Source of the DNA: Bacteroidota bacterium
GTDB taxonomy: Bacteria > Bacteroidota > Bacteroidia > Chitinophagales > Chitinophagaceae
Direction: 5' to 3'
NCBI GenBank assembly: GCA_023428755.1
Contig: JAEYWX010000017.1
Span: 62,001-126,000 of the forward strand
Length of the DNA: 64,000 nucleotides
A model generated the notes under the pieces. It ran no database searches. It saw only the letters and a list, made by a program, of their open reading frames with translations, and was not told the DNA's origin. The translations under genes and the position numbers were made by a program. Of this stretch, positions 1 through 7,639 are shown piece by piece. Numbering within the stretch: position 1 is the stretch's first letter; the number at the start of each line of letters is the position of its first letter.

Positions 1-1
1 C

Positions 2-52
2 AAAGACAAGGAAAAAGAATTCGATGCAAAATACCAGGCTTTGAACCAATAA
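2..52 (+). CDS. C-terminal end of an unidentified protein (partial)
   Basis: An open frame runs in from the left edge and ends at TAA (50-52). Only the last 16 residues are visible (KDKEKEFDAKYQALNQ), a charged helix-like tail. An intrinsic terminator follows at 76-103, which supports a real gene end. Nothing more can be said about function. Confidence 0.5.
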   Translation, partial: KDKEKEFDAKYQALNQ

Positions 53-75
53 GCCGTTGTTCGAAAATGAATCGA

Positions 76-103
76 AAGGCTGTCCGTTTTGGACAGCCTT
101 TTT
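76..103 (+). terminator. Rho-independent terminator
   Basis: Arms AAGGCTGTCC (76-85) and GGACAGCCTT (91-100) pair perfectly around a GTTTT loop and run into T's to 103. It closes the gene entering from the left edge. It also argues against any start upstream of 133 for the next gene, because such a start would lie in this hairpin. Confidence 0.85.
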
Positions 104-132
104 CATTACATTTAAAGAAAGAAAAATTGTCT

Positions 133-732
133 ATGTCGTTATTACTCAACCGAACAGCATTTGGAAATCCGCAGCATACAGGCAACGTATTGAGCCGTGA
201 AGAAGCGAATCAATTATTAACCGATTGGGTAAAGAATGAGCGCCTGCAGTTACATATGAAACAGGTGGCCCATTTAATGAAATGCTGGGCTACTGAAACA
301 GAGCAGCTGCCGGAAGCCGATCAATGGCGCTGGGAAATGGCAGGTTTGCTACATGATGCCGATTGGGATCAATGGCCGGAGCAGCATTGCAAAAAGATCA
401 TTGAAGAACTGGAGGCCCGGCAAATTGATCCGGAAATTATCAGGGCCATAGCCAGTCATGGACCCAATCATTTTGGTGTGGAACCGGTTACACGTATGGA
501 TCAGATGCTGTATGCGTTTGATGAGCTCAGTGGACTGATCCATGCATACAGTTTCATGCGGCCGGAAGGTTATGCAGGCATGGAATTGAAGGTCGTGAAA
601 AAACGTTTCAAGGAAAAAAGCTTCGCCGCCAATGTAAACCGTGATGAAATTATGGATGCGATGAACAGGGCCGGGGTAGAGTTAGATAAGATTTTACCAT
701 TCATCATAGCGAAGCAGCAAATGTGTTCATAA
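133..732 (+). CDS. HD-domain (HDIG-type) protein, putative phosphohydrolase
   Basis: 199 aa from the ATG at 133. An in-frame ATG at 67 is rejected because it precedes and spans the upstream terminator. The predicted metal-binding signature of the HD superfamily is visible: H47 in a helix, then H74-D75 in LLHDADWD, followed by a further conserved His (ASHG). HD proteins hydrolyse phosphate esters or nucleotides, but this subgroup has no known substrate. No signal peptide, so cytoplasmic. It stands alone: terminator upstream and a long inverted repeat downstream. Family is confident; substrate unknown. Confidence 0.75.
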   Translation: MSLLLNRTAFGNPQHTGNVLSREEANQLLTDWVKNERLQLHMKQVAHLMKCWATETEQLPEADQWRWEMAGLLHDADWDQWPEQHCKKIIEELEARQIDPEIIRAIASHGPNHFGVEPVTRMDQMLYAFDELSGLIHAYSFMRPEGYAGMELKVVKKRFKEKSFAANVNRDEIMDAMNRAGVELDKILPFIIAKQQMCS

Positions 733-789
733 AAGTTGTCTAACTTCTGTTTAACATAATGGTTTCTTATAAGCATTTTGCGTTCCTTT

Positions 790-861
790 TGCATGAAAGG
801 GGAAGGCGAACAGATTGATAGCTTTTGAGTGATTGCTCTGTTCGCCTTCCCCTTTCATGCA
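790..861. repeat. Perfect 25-bp inverted repeat with 22-nt loop
   Basis: Left arm 790-814 and right arm 837-861 are exact reverse complements, with core GCATGAAAGGGGAAGGCG. The arms are too long for an ordinary terminator and no T-run follows the right arm. It lies between the HD gene and the repeat-bounded unit that follows, and could be the end of a small mobile element or a very stable RNA hairpin ending the HD transcript. Confidence 0.8.
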
Positions 862-909
862 CTAAAAAATTATGAAACGCAAAACGGCTGATAAGACAAT
901 ATTATGTCT

Positions 910-973
910 AAGTACGGTGGCTCTGTGGAGCAGGATTTGTAAGTTTTTCGGATTCAAATCCGATTCGGATGGC
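910..973 (+). other. Degenerate tRNA-like sequence (speculative)
   Basis: The stretch has a D-arm-like GGCTC/GAGC pair with a shortened loop, a TTTGTAA stretch resembling a Thr(TGT) anticodon loop, and a T-arm-like CGGATTCAAATCCG hairpin. The anticodon stem does not pair and the 53-61 pair is wrong, so it is not a functional tRNA. It abuts the 18-bp repeat at 975, which makes it a possible relic of an integration site. It may be chance. Confidence 0.2.
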
Positions 974-974
974 T

Positions 975-992
975 ATACAAAAGGAAATACAG
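975..992 (+). repeat. 18-bp repeat, left copy
   Basis: ATACAAAAGGAAATACAG. Its exact reverse complement is at 1508-1525, so the pair forms the boundaries of a 551-bp unit. Just inside lies an imperfect hairpin (about 1002-1030: AAATACGCC GCAA GGC, bulge, GTATTT). Confidence 0.8.
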
Positions 993-1028
993 AAGGGAAG
1001 GAAATACGCCGCAAGGCGTTGTGTATTT

Positions 1029-1442
1029 TCAGTTCCATCGAAAATATTTCGCTATAACGATAATGATTAATCCAGTAACAATAGGCCATATCAAGTATAT
1101 GAATATCCAAGATGTGTATATTGTATGTTTTTTGTCCTTGTTGTTGGGTGTTGTTTTAACGCTATGGGGAATAGGAATAATTCGCTCTTTAAGAAAAACC
1201 GAATAGCTACCGTGTTTCTTCAACTCATTGTATGCGTAACTTTTTAGCGTGTAAAAATCACGGTGGTAATCTTTGCTTGTAACGTCAACCAATCCCGACT
1301 CTTTTAACATCGCTTCAATGTGAGCCACTTCATCATCATTCAACTTGTACTTTCGTTTGCTGATATAAATTGATGAAGGGTAGCTGTCTTTTAATTCCTG
1401 AAAGATTGCATCTAAGGTTGCTATTCTATTATTGATGTTCAT
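1029..1442 (-). CDS. Hypothetical small membrane protein
   Basis: 137 aa, ATG at 1442. The N-terminal ~95 residues are helical and charged, with a pattern that could be a small winged-helix-like fold (a 'DDEVAHIEAMLKESGLV' segment). One strongly hydrophobic segment near the C-terminus (residues ~110-130) predicts a membrane anchor with the N-terminal domain in the cytoplasm. It is the only substantial gene between the 18-bp inverted repeats at 975 and 1508, like the cargo of a cassette. I do not recognise the family. Confidence 0.5.
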   Translation of the reverse strand: MNINNRIATLDAIFQELKDSYPSSIYISKRKYKLNDDEVAHIEAMLKESGLVDVTSKDYHRDFYTLKSYAYNELKKHGSYSVFLKERIIPIPHSVKTTPNNKDKKHTIYTSWIFIYLIWPIVTGLIIIVIAKYFRWN

Positions 1443-1507
1443 TATAGTTAAGGGTTTAATAATTACTATTAATCGGGCAGGTATTCGTTCCCACGCTGTG
1501 CGCTGGC

Positions 1508-1525
1508 CTGTATTTCCTTTTGTAT
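1508..1525 (-). repeat. 18-bp repeat, right copy (inverted)
   Basis: Exact reverse complement of 975-992. Immediately inside it (about 1490-1507) is a small hairpin-forming stretch, CCCACGC TGT GCGCTGG. The end structure therefore parallels that of the left side. Confidence 0.8.
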
Positions 1526-1546
1526 CGTGCGGTACTTAACATAATA

Positions 1547-2539
1547 TTAATTATACGATAAAAGCTGTTCCTGAAAATAGCTAAGTTCTTGAGAAAGATT
1601 CAGATATGAATGTGTGGCCTGCAGTTGCTCGGTTAGCCCCAGGTGCTGTTGCAGGAATTGCTGGTGCTGTTTTGAACCCGGATGAAATGGTTTGTGATTG
1701 CGTGCCGTTACGATTTGGCGGATTTCTTTGAGCAGTTGCAGCGTAGGTTCACGAAACGCATAGTCCGAAAATTTTTCCATCACAAATTGTGTGGCTGCAT
1801 AATTCGGATGCGCCAGGTCAATATCGTAAAACCGGTAATCACGTAACACATCGATCACCAGTTCATACGCCGGGAAATAAAACAGCCGGTCGAATTTGTT
1901 CACCAGGTGATGCACGGTTTCCAGCAGCCGGGCCTTGCTCCGGTTGTTGTCCACTACACCATCCCGCAAATGCCGTACAGGACTAATGGTAAAGATGATC
2001 TTCAGCTTTTGATTGGCATGAAACAATTGATGAATACAATTGTCGAGCAAAGCGATCTGCTCATCAATCGGCATCAGGTACTTTTCGAACCGTTGTCCCG
2101 GAACTTTGTGGCAATTAGCCACAAACCGGTTTTCGTCGATCAGCTTGTATACAAACGATGAACCCAGTGTAATAATGAGCCAATCTGCTTTTTTCAAAAG
2201 ATCATGCGCCTGCTGCTGCGATGCGTTGATGCCGGCTAATGCCGCATCCTGGTCCGGGTTGGAGAACCGGCTGTGGTGGTCCCAGCTTTGCCAAAGTTCA
2301 TTATGAAAGAATAAATCGGCGGGTTGGTACTGTTTGTTCTGGATATAATATACCAGGCTCCGGCACACACTCATTGGCTCAAACAAAATGCCATTTGGAT
2401 TTCGCAGTACATTGAATTTCAAATCGTTTAAATTATTTCCAATATGCTCCGTAAAGCAACTCCCGATCAATAAAACAGAATGTTGATGAGTGATGGGTAC
2501 CGGTAAAGGCTTAATATCAATATGCGTTAAGAAGTTCAT
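1547..2539 (-). CDS. GSCFA domain-containing protein
   Basis: 330 aa. The family-naming motif is present near the N-terminus as IGSCFTEHIG (residues ~25-34). GSCFA proteins are SGNH-hydrolase-like enzymes, many from Bacteroidota; their substrates are not established. The 'LGSSFVY' segment (~125) and 'DLAHPN' (~240) fit block positions of SGNH-like folds. No signal peptide. The start codon overlaps the stop of the upstream HMG-CoA lyase by 4 nt (ATGA), so the two are translationally coupled in one minus-strand operon. Family call is firm; activity is inferred. Confidence 0.85.
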   Translation of the reverse strand: MNFLTHIDIKPLPVPITHQHSVLLIGSCFTEHIGNNLNDLKFNVLRNPNGILFEPMSVCRSLVYYIQNKQYQPADLFFHNELWQSWDHHSRFSNPDQDAALAGINASQQQAHDLLKKADWLIITLGSSFVYKLIDENRFVANCHKVPGQRFEKYLMPIDEQIALLDNCIHQLFHANQKLKIIFTISPVRHLRDGVVDNNRSKARLLETVHHLVNKFDRLFYFPAYELVIDVLRDYRFYDIDLAHPNYAATQFVMEKFSDYAFREPTLQLLKEIRQIVTARNHKPFHPGSKQHQQFLQQHLGLTEQLQATHSYLNLSQELSYFQEQLLSYN

Positions 2540-3396
2540 GAATGAAAGATTTCTCCTGCCAGCAACAGGCTTTTTTGCAATGCGTCGGCGTTTAGCTGAA
2601 GCACGTTTTTTTCTTCAAAATAATGGATCATCAGCTCACTGTCCATATTCCCCACCAACTCATCATTGGCCATGGGGCAACCGCCAATACCTTTCAGGGC
2701 CCCATCGAAACGACGGCAACCGGCCCGGTAAGCAGCTTCCAGTTTTTCGTACCAGTTAAAACTGGTTGAATGCAGATGAACGCCGATTTCCGTGGTTGGT
2801 AACTGATCGATCAAATAACCTGTTATCCGTTGCACTTGTTCAGCTGTTGCCAGCCCAACCGTATCGGCCAGCGACACAGTTTCAATACCCAATTCCACCA
2901 GCTCCTTTGCATAGCGAAAAACGATCTCTTCGTTCCATTCATCGCCATATGGGTTTCCAAACCCCATCGACAGATAGACCACCAGTTGCTTGTTATTTTT
3001 GATACAGAGTTCCTGGATGGCCTCTACCCTTTTGTACGATTCGCTGATGGAACTGTTGGTGTTTCGCTGTTGAAATGTTTCAGAAACGGAAAACGGGAAG
3101 CCGAGGTAAGTGATTTCATCAAATGAAACAGCGTCGGCCGCACCTCGCTCATTGGCAATAATAGCCAGCAGTTTGGATGTACTGTTTGCCAGATCCAGCC
3201 CCTTGATCACTTCTGCAGTATCAGCCATTTGCGGAATGGCTTTTGGCGACACAAAGCTGCCAAAGTCAATGGTATCAAAACCCACCTGAAGTAATGCGTT
3301 GATGTATTCGATCTTTTTTGAAGTGGGAATAAATGTGCTCCAGCCCTGCATGGCATCCCGTGGGCATTCAATAAGTTTGATGGATTGCTGCAACAT
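2536..3396 (-). CDS. mvaB: Hydroxymethylglutaryl-CoA lyase
   Basis: 286 aa, the usual size. HMG-CoA lyase splits HMG-CoA into acetoacetate and acetyl-CoA at the end of leucine breakdown. Family features seen: the N-terminal 'ECPRDAMQGW' (family RD(A/G)xQ), 'SFVSPKAIPQMAD', 'VSLADTVGLA', the metal-site 'GVHLHS', and the glycine-rich 'GIGGCPMA' holding the catalytic Cys. Coupled by a 4-nt overlap to the GSCFA gene and 35 bp downstream of an HTH regulator gene on the same strand, which may control it. Catalytic residues look complete. Confidence 0.92.
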   Translation of the reverse strand: MLQQSIKLIECPRDAMQGWSTFIPTSKKIEYINALLQVGFDTIDFGSFVSPKAIPQMADTAEVIKGLDLANSTSKLLAIIANERGAADAVSFDEITYLGFPFSVSETFQQRNTNSSISESYKRVEAIQELCIKNNKQLVVYLSMGFGNPYGDEWNEEIVFRYAKELVELGIETVSLADTVGLATAEQVQRITGYLIDQLPTTEIGVHLHSTSFNWYEKLEAAYRAGCRRFDGALKGIGGCPMANDELVGNMDSELMIHYFEEKNVLQLNADALQKSLLLAGEIFHS

Positions 3397-3431
3397 AATA
3401 GTAGCAGCAAAATTAAGCGAACCGTTTGGTA

Positions 3432-4424
3432 TTAGGTTCGGAGGGCATTTACCTTCTCCCGCATGGCATTGAAAAAACGGTTCCTGTCCTTCTCACCTGT
3501 TCCGCTGATCTGCGATGAGCGGCTCACCAATGTATAGAAGTTGGCGAATGCTTTTTCATTAAACCGGGGATCTTGTGTAATGATATAGCTCAGTACATTG
3601 TAGGTAACAAAGGAAAGTTTCTTTTCCTCGAGTTCAATAAGGATCGTATTGCTGCCAATGATGATCTCGTTAATGTAAAACTGGATGGGTGCACGGTACA
3701 CAATGTCCGGATCGCCTGGCATAAACTTAATTCCCTTTTCTACTTCCAGTTCAATATGATCGAGGCATTTCTGAAACGATTCGAGTACAATGTTCAGTTC
3801 TTCGGGATGTTTAAAATAACCACCTTCTTTGTAATACTTCAATTGGCTTAATGTGCTGTTGATACTTTCTGCATTCCATAATTCCAGCGACGGGATTTTA
3901 TTGTATTCCCGAATGATTTCCTGCCCCAGTTGAAAGCAATCGTTCAGCGGAAACTCTTCCAGCGAAAAAAGTTTGCCTTTGTATTCCGGTAAATCTTTGA
4001 TGGTTTTGCTCCAGAAAAACGTTTTGAACGCAGCAATTTCGGGATACAGGTAAAAATGATAAAAGGTAATGTCTTTGCAGAAGTACAGCATTTTTTTATT
4101 TGAGAACGTATTAAAGTATTTCATGTATTTCAACATCGATTCCAGATACTCCTGGAACGAAACCCGCTCGGCATTGATCTCGGGTGCACGAAATACCACC
4201 AGTTCATTTTGCAGTTGCAGAACCTGATCAATTGAAATTTTAAAATGTTCGCTGAGTGTTTTCAGTTCCGAAAGTGAAACTTCTTTTTCGCCCCGTATGC
4301 GGCGGTAGGCACTGTCGTTACTGATATGGAGCAAATCGGCGATTTCATCTACCATTGAAACATGGGCGGGCATAGTTTGCTTGATGTGCTGGAATAACAG
4401 CACCTGGATGTTCGACGTGTCCAT
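3432..4424 (-). CDS. Helix-turn-helix transcriptional regulator (XRE-like) with long C-terminal domain
   Basis: 330 aa. Residues ~20-70 form an XRE-type HTH ('MVDEIADLLHISNDSAYRRIRGEKEVSLSELKTLSEHF', quoted only as the region). The remaining ~250 residues are a helical and aromatic-rich domain found with such HTHs in Bacteroidota; its ligand is unknown. It lies 35 bp upstream of the HMG-CoA lyase gene on the same strand, so it may regulate leucine or acyl-CoA metabolism or simply itself. It is divergent from the outer-membrane-like gene at 4667; the 242-bp intergenic region between them would hold both promoters. Confidence 0.75.
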   Translation of the reverse strand: MDTSNIQVLLFQHIKQTMPAHVSMVDEIADLLHISNDSAYRRIRGEKEVSLSELKTLSEHFKISIDQVLQLQNELVVFRAPEINAERVSFQEYLESMLKYMKYFNTFSNKKMLYFCKDITFYHFYLYPEIAAFKTFFWSKTIKDLPEYKGKLFSLEEFPLNDCFQLGQEIIREYNKIPSLELWNAESINSTLSQLKYYKEGGYFKHPEELNIVLESFQKCLDHIELEVEKGIKFMPGDPDIVYRAPIQFYINEIIIGSNTILIELEEKKLSFVTYNVLSYIITQDPRFNEKAFANFYTLVSRSSQISGTGEKDRNRFFNAMREKVNALRT

Positions 4425-4666
4425 TGGTTTTGGGTTTTGTGATTCTCTGCAAATGGGCGATCTATGTTTTGCAGAAAATCATTCTCTCTAGTAAGGTAGG
4501 TAGATTTTTTGCAAATGTCAATACCCTCCTGTACGCAGCAATACCCGTTTTGTAGTACAATCTGCTACTATCGCTAATGTGTAAGCGAAATACAATTATG
4601 TTTCGGCTGTTCATCACTGTAGGTTTGAGTTGTCATCATTATTACCAACAATTCAAACCAAGTAAA

Positions 4667-5152
4667 ATGAAAAAGATGTTATCCATTATTTGTTTCCTGA
4701 TTCTTGTTCAGGAAAACAGCAACGCACAGGCTCCACAATTATATGCAGAGCTTGGCGGACCAAGTGTTGCAGGCATCAACTTCGATACACGATTTTCAAA
4801 AAAGCAAGACGGCTTTGGAGGCAGAGTGGGAATTGGCGGATTTTCAATTGATGGAGATGGACTTTTATTTGTGCCGGTAGGCATTAACTATTTAGCTGGC
4901 AAACCGGGAGCAACTAATTTTTTTGAATTAGGGCTCAACTTAACATATGTAAGTGCCACAAGTAATGGGAATGAGGCTGATGTCAATAATAACCTTGCAG
5001 ACACATGGGGTTCTTTTACGTTTGGGTATCGCTATCAACCAAAGGATGCAGGTGTTACGTTTCGTGTAAGTGCCAATCCTTTTTTTGCATTTAAGAATGG
5101 CGTTTTCTGGCCGTTTTATGCGGGAGCATCTGTTGGCTATAAGTTTAAGTAA
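4667..5152 (+). CDS. Exported protein, probable small outer-membrane beta-barrel
   Basis: 161 aa from ATG 4667. The frame is open further upstream to 4577, but the signal peptide (MKKMLSIICFLILVQENSNAQ) starts here. The mature part has short alternating beta strands rich in Gly and aromatics ('FGGRVGIGGFS', 'FTFGYRYQP') and ends 'GASVGYKFK'. A C-terminal aromatic strand of this type is typical of outer-membrane barrels. Function unknown. Confidence 0.65.
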   Translation: MKKMLSIICFLILVQENSNAQAPQLYAELGGPSVAGINFDTRFSKKQDGFGGRVGIGGFSIDGDGLLFVPVGINYLAGKPGATNFFELGLNLTYVSATSNGNEADVNNNLADTWGSFTFGYRYQPKDAGVTFRVSANPFFAFKNGVFWPFYAGASVGYKFK

Positions 5153-5178
5153 CAAAGAATATCACTCAATCAATCATC

Positions 5179-5403
5179 ATGGAACACAACTTCAACCCCA
5201 ACAAAGGCGATTACAAATACATACTGGAAGAGGAACGAAGAAAAGAAAACGGTGTTGCAGTAAGCGAACCGGCAAAACTGAAAAAAGATAAGAACATTTT
5301 TCACCGGCTCTTGAATTTCATACAGGTACTTTTCTTTCAACAATCAAATAAGCGTGGAAAAGTAAATGTGTCTCTTTCGTTTATACTTCAGTCGTATAAC
5401 TGA
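5179..5403 (+). CDS. Hypothetical small protein
   Basis: 74 aa, starting 26 bp after the preceding gene on the same strand. Lys/Glu-rich N-terminal half, then a hydrophobic stretch (NIFHRLLNFIQVLFF, ~43-57) that could be an amphipathic or membrane-associated helix. No recognised family and no clear ribosome-binding site, so the call rests on ORF length and operon-like spacing only. Confidence 0.35.
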   Translation: MEHNFNPNKGDYKYILEEERRKENGVAVSEPAKLKKDKNIFHRLLNFIQVLFFQQSNKRGKVNVSLSFILQSYN

Positions 5404-5466
5404 TCTCAGTTTACATTCAGATTTGTAAACGATGCAGCATGAATAAAACTCTTGTATAGACTAATA

Positions 5467-6231
5467 CTAGCCCCGTTGTTTCATCGCTTCATACAAAATC
5501 ATGGCTGTTGCTACACCCACATTCAAACTTTCAAAATCTCCTTTCATGGGTATTTTGAACGTTTCATCGCAGATTTTCATCAAGCCTGGAAAAACACCTT
5601 TCTCTTCTCCGCCCATTACAATGGCGCAGGGTTCATTAAAGTCGCAATCGTAAATGCTTTTCTTGGCCGTCATTTCACTGGCCAATACTTTGATGCCATT
5701 GAGATGAAGATCATCCACTGCTTTCATTAAACTGTTTACACGGCAAACAGCAATTTGTTCCAATGCACCGGCACTGGTGAGTATCGCATCTTCATTCAAT
5801 GCTCCTACTCCCTTATCAGGAATAATGATGGCCTGTGCACCACAACACAAAGCCGTACGTGCAATACCGCCAATGTTACGGATGTCTGTTACTCCGTCAA
5901 GTATTACAAACAACGGCACATCGCCTTTTCCCACCACCCAATCGATCACCTGTTGCAAATCCTGGTAACGGATTTTTGAAAGTTGTGCAATACAGCCCTG
6001 GTGGTCGGTAACATTAAAGCTGTTGAGTTTTTCAACAGGTACTTTATTGATGGGCACCTGTTGTTTAAAGGCCAGTTTTTTAATCTCTTCTGCTACATCG
6101 CCATGGAAATTACTTTGCATGTAAATGCGGTCGAGTTGCTTCCCTTCCTGCAAAGCTTCAAGCACAGGAATACGACCGATCACTAATGATGATTTCTTTG
6201 GACGTTGCTTTTGTTGACGGAACTGTTTCAC
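5467..6231 (-). CDS. rlmB: 23S rRNA (guanosine-2'-O-)-methyltransferase, RlmB/SpoU family
   Basis: 254 aa from GTG at 6231. The frame extends to another GTG at 6261, but that codon lies inside the metK terminator hairpin, so 6231 is preferred. The SpoU substrate domain ('GRIPVLEAL') is followed by the SPOUT knot motifs: motif 1 'DIRNIGGIARTA', motif 2 'VMGGEEKGV' and motif 3 'ESLNVGVATAMILYEAM'. RlmB methylates G2251 in the peptidyl-transferase P loop using SAM. It sits directly downstream of metK, which makes SAM, but a terminator separates them. A second SpoU protein (56223-56840) is also in the window. Confidence 0.88.
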   Translation of the reverse strand: MKQFRQQKQRPKKSSLVIGRIPVLEALQEGKQLDRIYMQSNFHGDVAEEIKKLAFKQQVPINKVPVEKLNSFNVTDHQGCIAQLSKIRYQDLQQVIDWVVGKGDVPLFVILDGVTDIRNIGGIARTALCCGAQAIIIPDKGVGALNEDAILTSAGALEQIAVCRVNSLMKAVDDLHLNGIKVLASEMTAKKSIYDCDFNEPCAIVMGGEEKGVFPGLMKICDETFKIPMKGDFESLNVGVATAMILYEAMKQRG

Positions 6232-6239
6232 GTTGCAAA

Positions 6240-6282
6240 GAAACAGAAAAAAGAAACCCACAAACCTTTCGGTTTATGGGTT
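6240..6282 (-). terminator. Terminator of metK
   Basis: Read on the minus strand, AACCCATAAACC (complement of 6271-6282) pairs with GGTTTGTGGGTT (complement of 6255-6266) around GAAA, with one G-T pair, then a U-rich run (complement of about 6241-6254). It separates metK from rlmB. Confidence 0.8.
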
Positions 6283-6308
6283 GAACCACATTGATGGTTT
6301 TGTTTGGG

Positions 6309-7565
6309 TTATTTCAGGCCGAAAGCTTTTTTCACTTTCGACACGTAATCTAATTTTTCCCAGGTAAACAACTCCACTTTTACTTTCTTCACTTTACCAT
6401 CGGGACTTTTGAATGTTTTTTCCACTACTTCCGGAACACGACCCATGTGACCATAAGCAGCTGTTTCGCTGTAGATCGGGTTACGCAATTTCAAACGTGT
6501 TTCAATAAAGTAAGGACGCATATCAAAGATGCCTTCAATAATCTTTGCAATTTGTCCATCACTCATATCAACTTTTGCAGTACCGTATGTATTTACGTTG
6601 ATCGAAGTTGGTTTTGCAACACCAATGGCATACGAAACCTGAACCAAAACTTCATCGCACAAACCTGCGGCAACCATATTCTTTGCAATATGACGGGTTG
6701 CATACGCAGCCGAACGATCTACCTTAGAAGGATCTTTACCGCTGAACGCACCACCACCATGTGCACCTTTACCACCGTAGGTATCAACAATGATCTTACG
6801 GCCAGTTAAACCGGTATCACCATGTGGGCCGCCGATTACAAACTTACCGGTTGGGTTGATGTGGTATTTAATATCGCTGTTGAACAACTTTGCGTACTTC
6901 TTGTATTTTGATTTGATGCGTGGAATAAGAATATTGATCACATCAGCTTTGATCTTTGCCAGCATTTTTGCTTCCGCATCAAAATCGTCATGTTGTGTAG
7001 AAATAACGATCGCATCAATACGGATGGGTTGATTGTTATCATCGTATTCCAATGTTACCTGGCTTTTTGCATCGGGACGCAGGTAAGGCATCTTTGAATT
7101 CTTTTCACGACGGATCGCTGCCAATTCGATTAAGAGATTGTGTGCAAGATCCAGTGCCAATGGCATGTAATGCTCTGTTTCGTTGGTAGCATAACCAAAC
7201 ATCATCCCCTGATCACCGGCACCTTGTTCTTCTTTTTTCTTACGGTCAACACCCTGGTTAATGTCAGAGCTTTGTTCATGAATAGCACTTAATACACCAC
7301 ATGAATTTGCTTCAAACATGTACTCGCTCTTGGTATAGCCGATCTTTTTAATTACACCACGTGCAATTTCCTGTACATCGAGGTATGCTTTTGATTTTAC
7401 TTCACCAGCTAAAACAACTTGACCGGTAGTTACCAATGTTTCGCAGGCTACTTTACTTTGTGGATCGAACGCCAGGAAATTGTCGATCAATGCATCACTG
7501 ATTTGGTCAGCTACTTTATCAGGATGTCCTTCAGAAACAGATTCTGATGTAAATAAATAAGGCAT
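6309..7565 (-). CDS. metK: S-adenosylmethionine synthase
   Basis: 418 aa. Makes SAM from methionine and ATP. Family landmarks: 'SESVSEGHPDKVADQISDALID' region at the N-terminus carrying the ATP/Mg ligands, 'GAGDQGMMFGYA', 'GPHGDTGLTGRK' and the phosphate-binding loop 'GGGAFSGKDPSKVDRSAAY'. Slightly longer than the E. coli enzyme, as is usual in Bacteroidota. It has its own promoter (TATCTTTG on the minus strand, 7611-7618) and terminator, so it is a single-gene unit. Confidence 0.97.
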   Translation of the reverse strand: MPYLFTSESVSEGHPDKVADQISDALIDNFLAFDPQSKVACETLVTTGQVVLAGEVKSKAYLDVQEIARGVIKKIGYTKSEYMFEANSCGVLSAIHEQSSDINQGVDRKKKEEQGAGDQGMMFGYATNETEHYMPLALDLAHNLLIELAAIRREKNSKMPYLRPDAKSQVTLEYDDNNQPIRIDAIVISTQHDDFDAEAKMLAKIKADVINILIPRIKSKYKKYAKLFNSDIKYHINPTGKFVIGGPHGDTGLTGRKIIVDTYGGKGAHGGGAFSGKDPSKVDRSAAYATRHIAKNMVAAGLCDEVLVQVSYAIGVAKPTSINVNTYGTAKVDMSDGQIAKIIEGIFDMRPYFIETRLKLRNPIYSETAAYGHMGRVPEVVEKTFKSPDGKVKKVKVELFTWEKLDYVSKVKKAFGLK

Positions 7566-7610
7566 AATAATGGGAGTTTAGATGTTCAGTTGTTTTAGTT
7601 ATGAAAGCCG

Positions 7611-7618
7611 CAAAGATA
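7611..7618 (-). promoter_or_regulatory. Predicted -7 element of metK promoter
   Basis: Minus-strand TATCTTTG matches the Bacteroidota consensus TAnnTTTG exactly and lies 45-53 nt upstream of the metK ATG. A TTG occurs 15 nt upstream of it, a shorter spacing than usual, so the -33 element is uncertain. Confidence 0.55.
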
Positions 7619-7639
7619 AGCGTTGAAACAATTCAAAAC

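Noticed and set aside
67..132. Longer start for the HD-domain gene
   Set aside because: The extra codons run through the upstream terminator hairpin and add no family sequence.
872..1057. 61-aa plus-strand ORF across the tRNA-like and repeat sequences
   Set aside because: It is composed of the repeat and tRNA-like DNA, overlaps the better minus-strand gene, and shows no protein-like pattern.
6232..6261. Longer start for rlmB at GTG 6261
   Set aside because: The codon lies inside the metK terminator; GTG 6231 sits right before the expected N-terminus.
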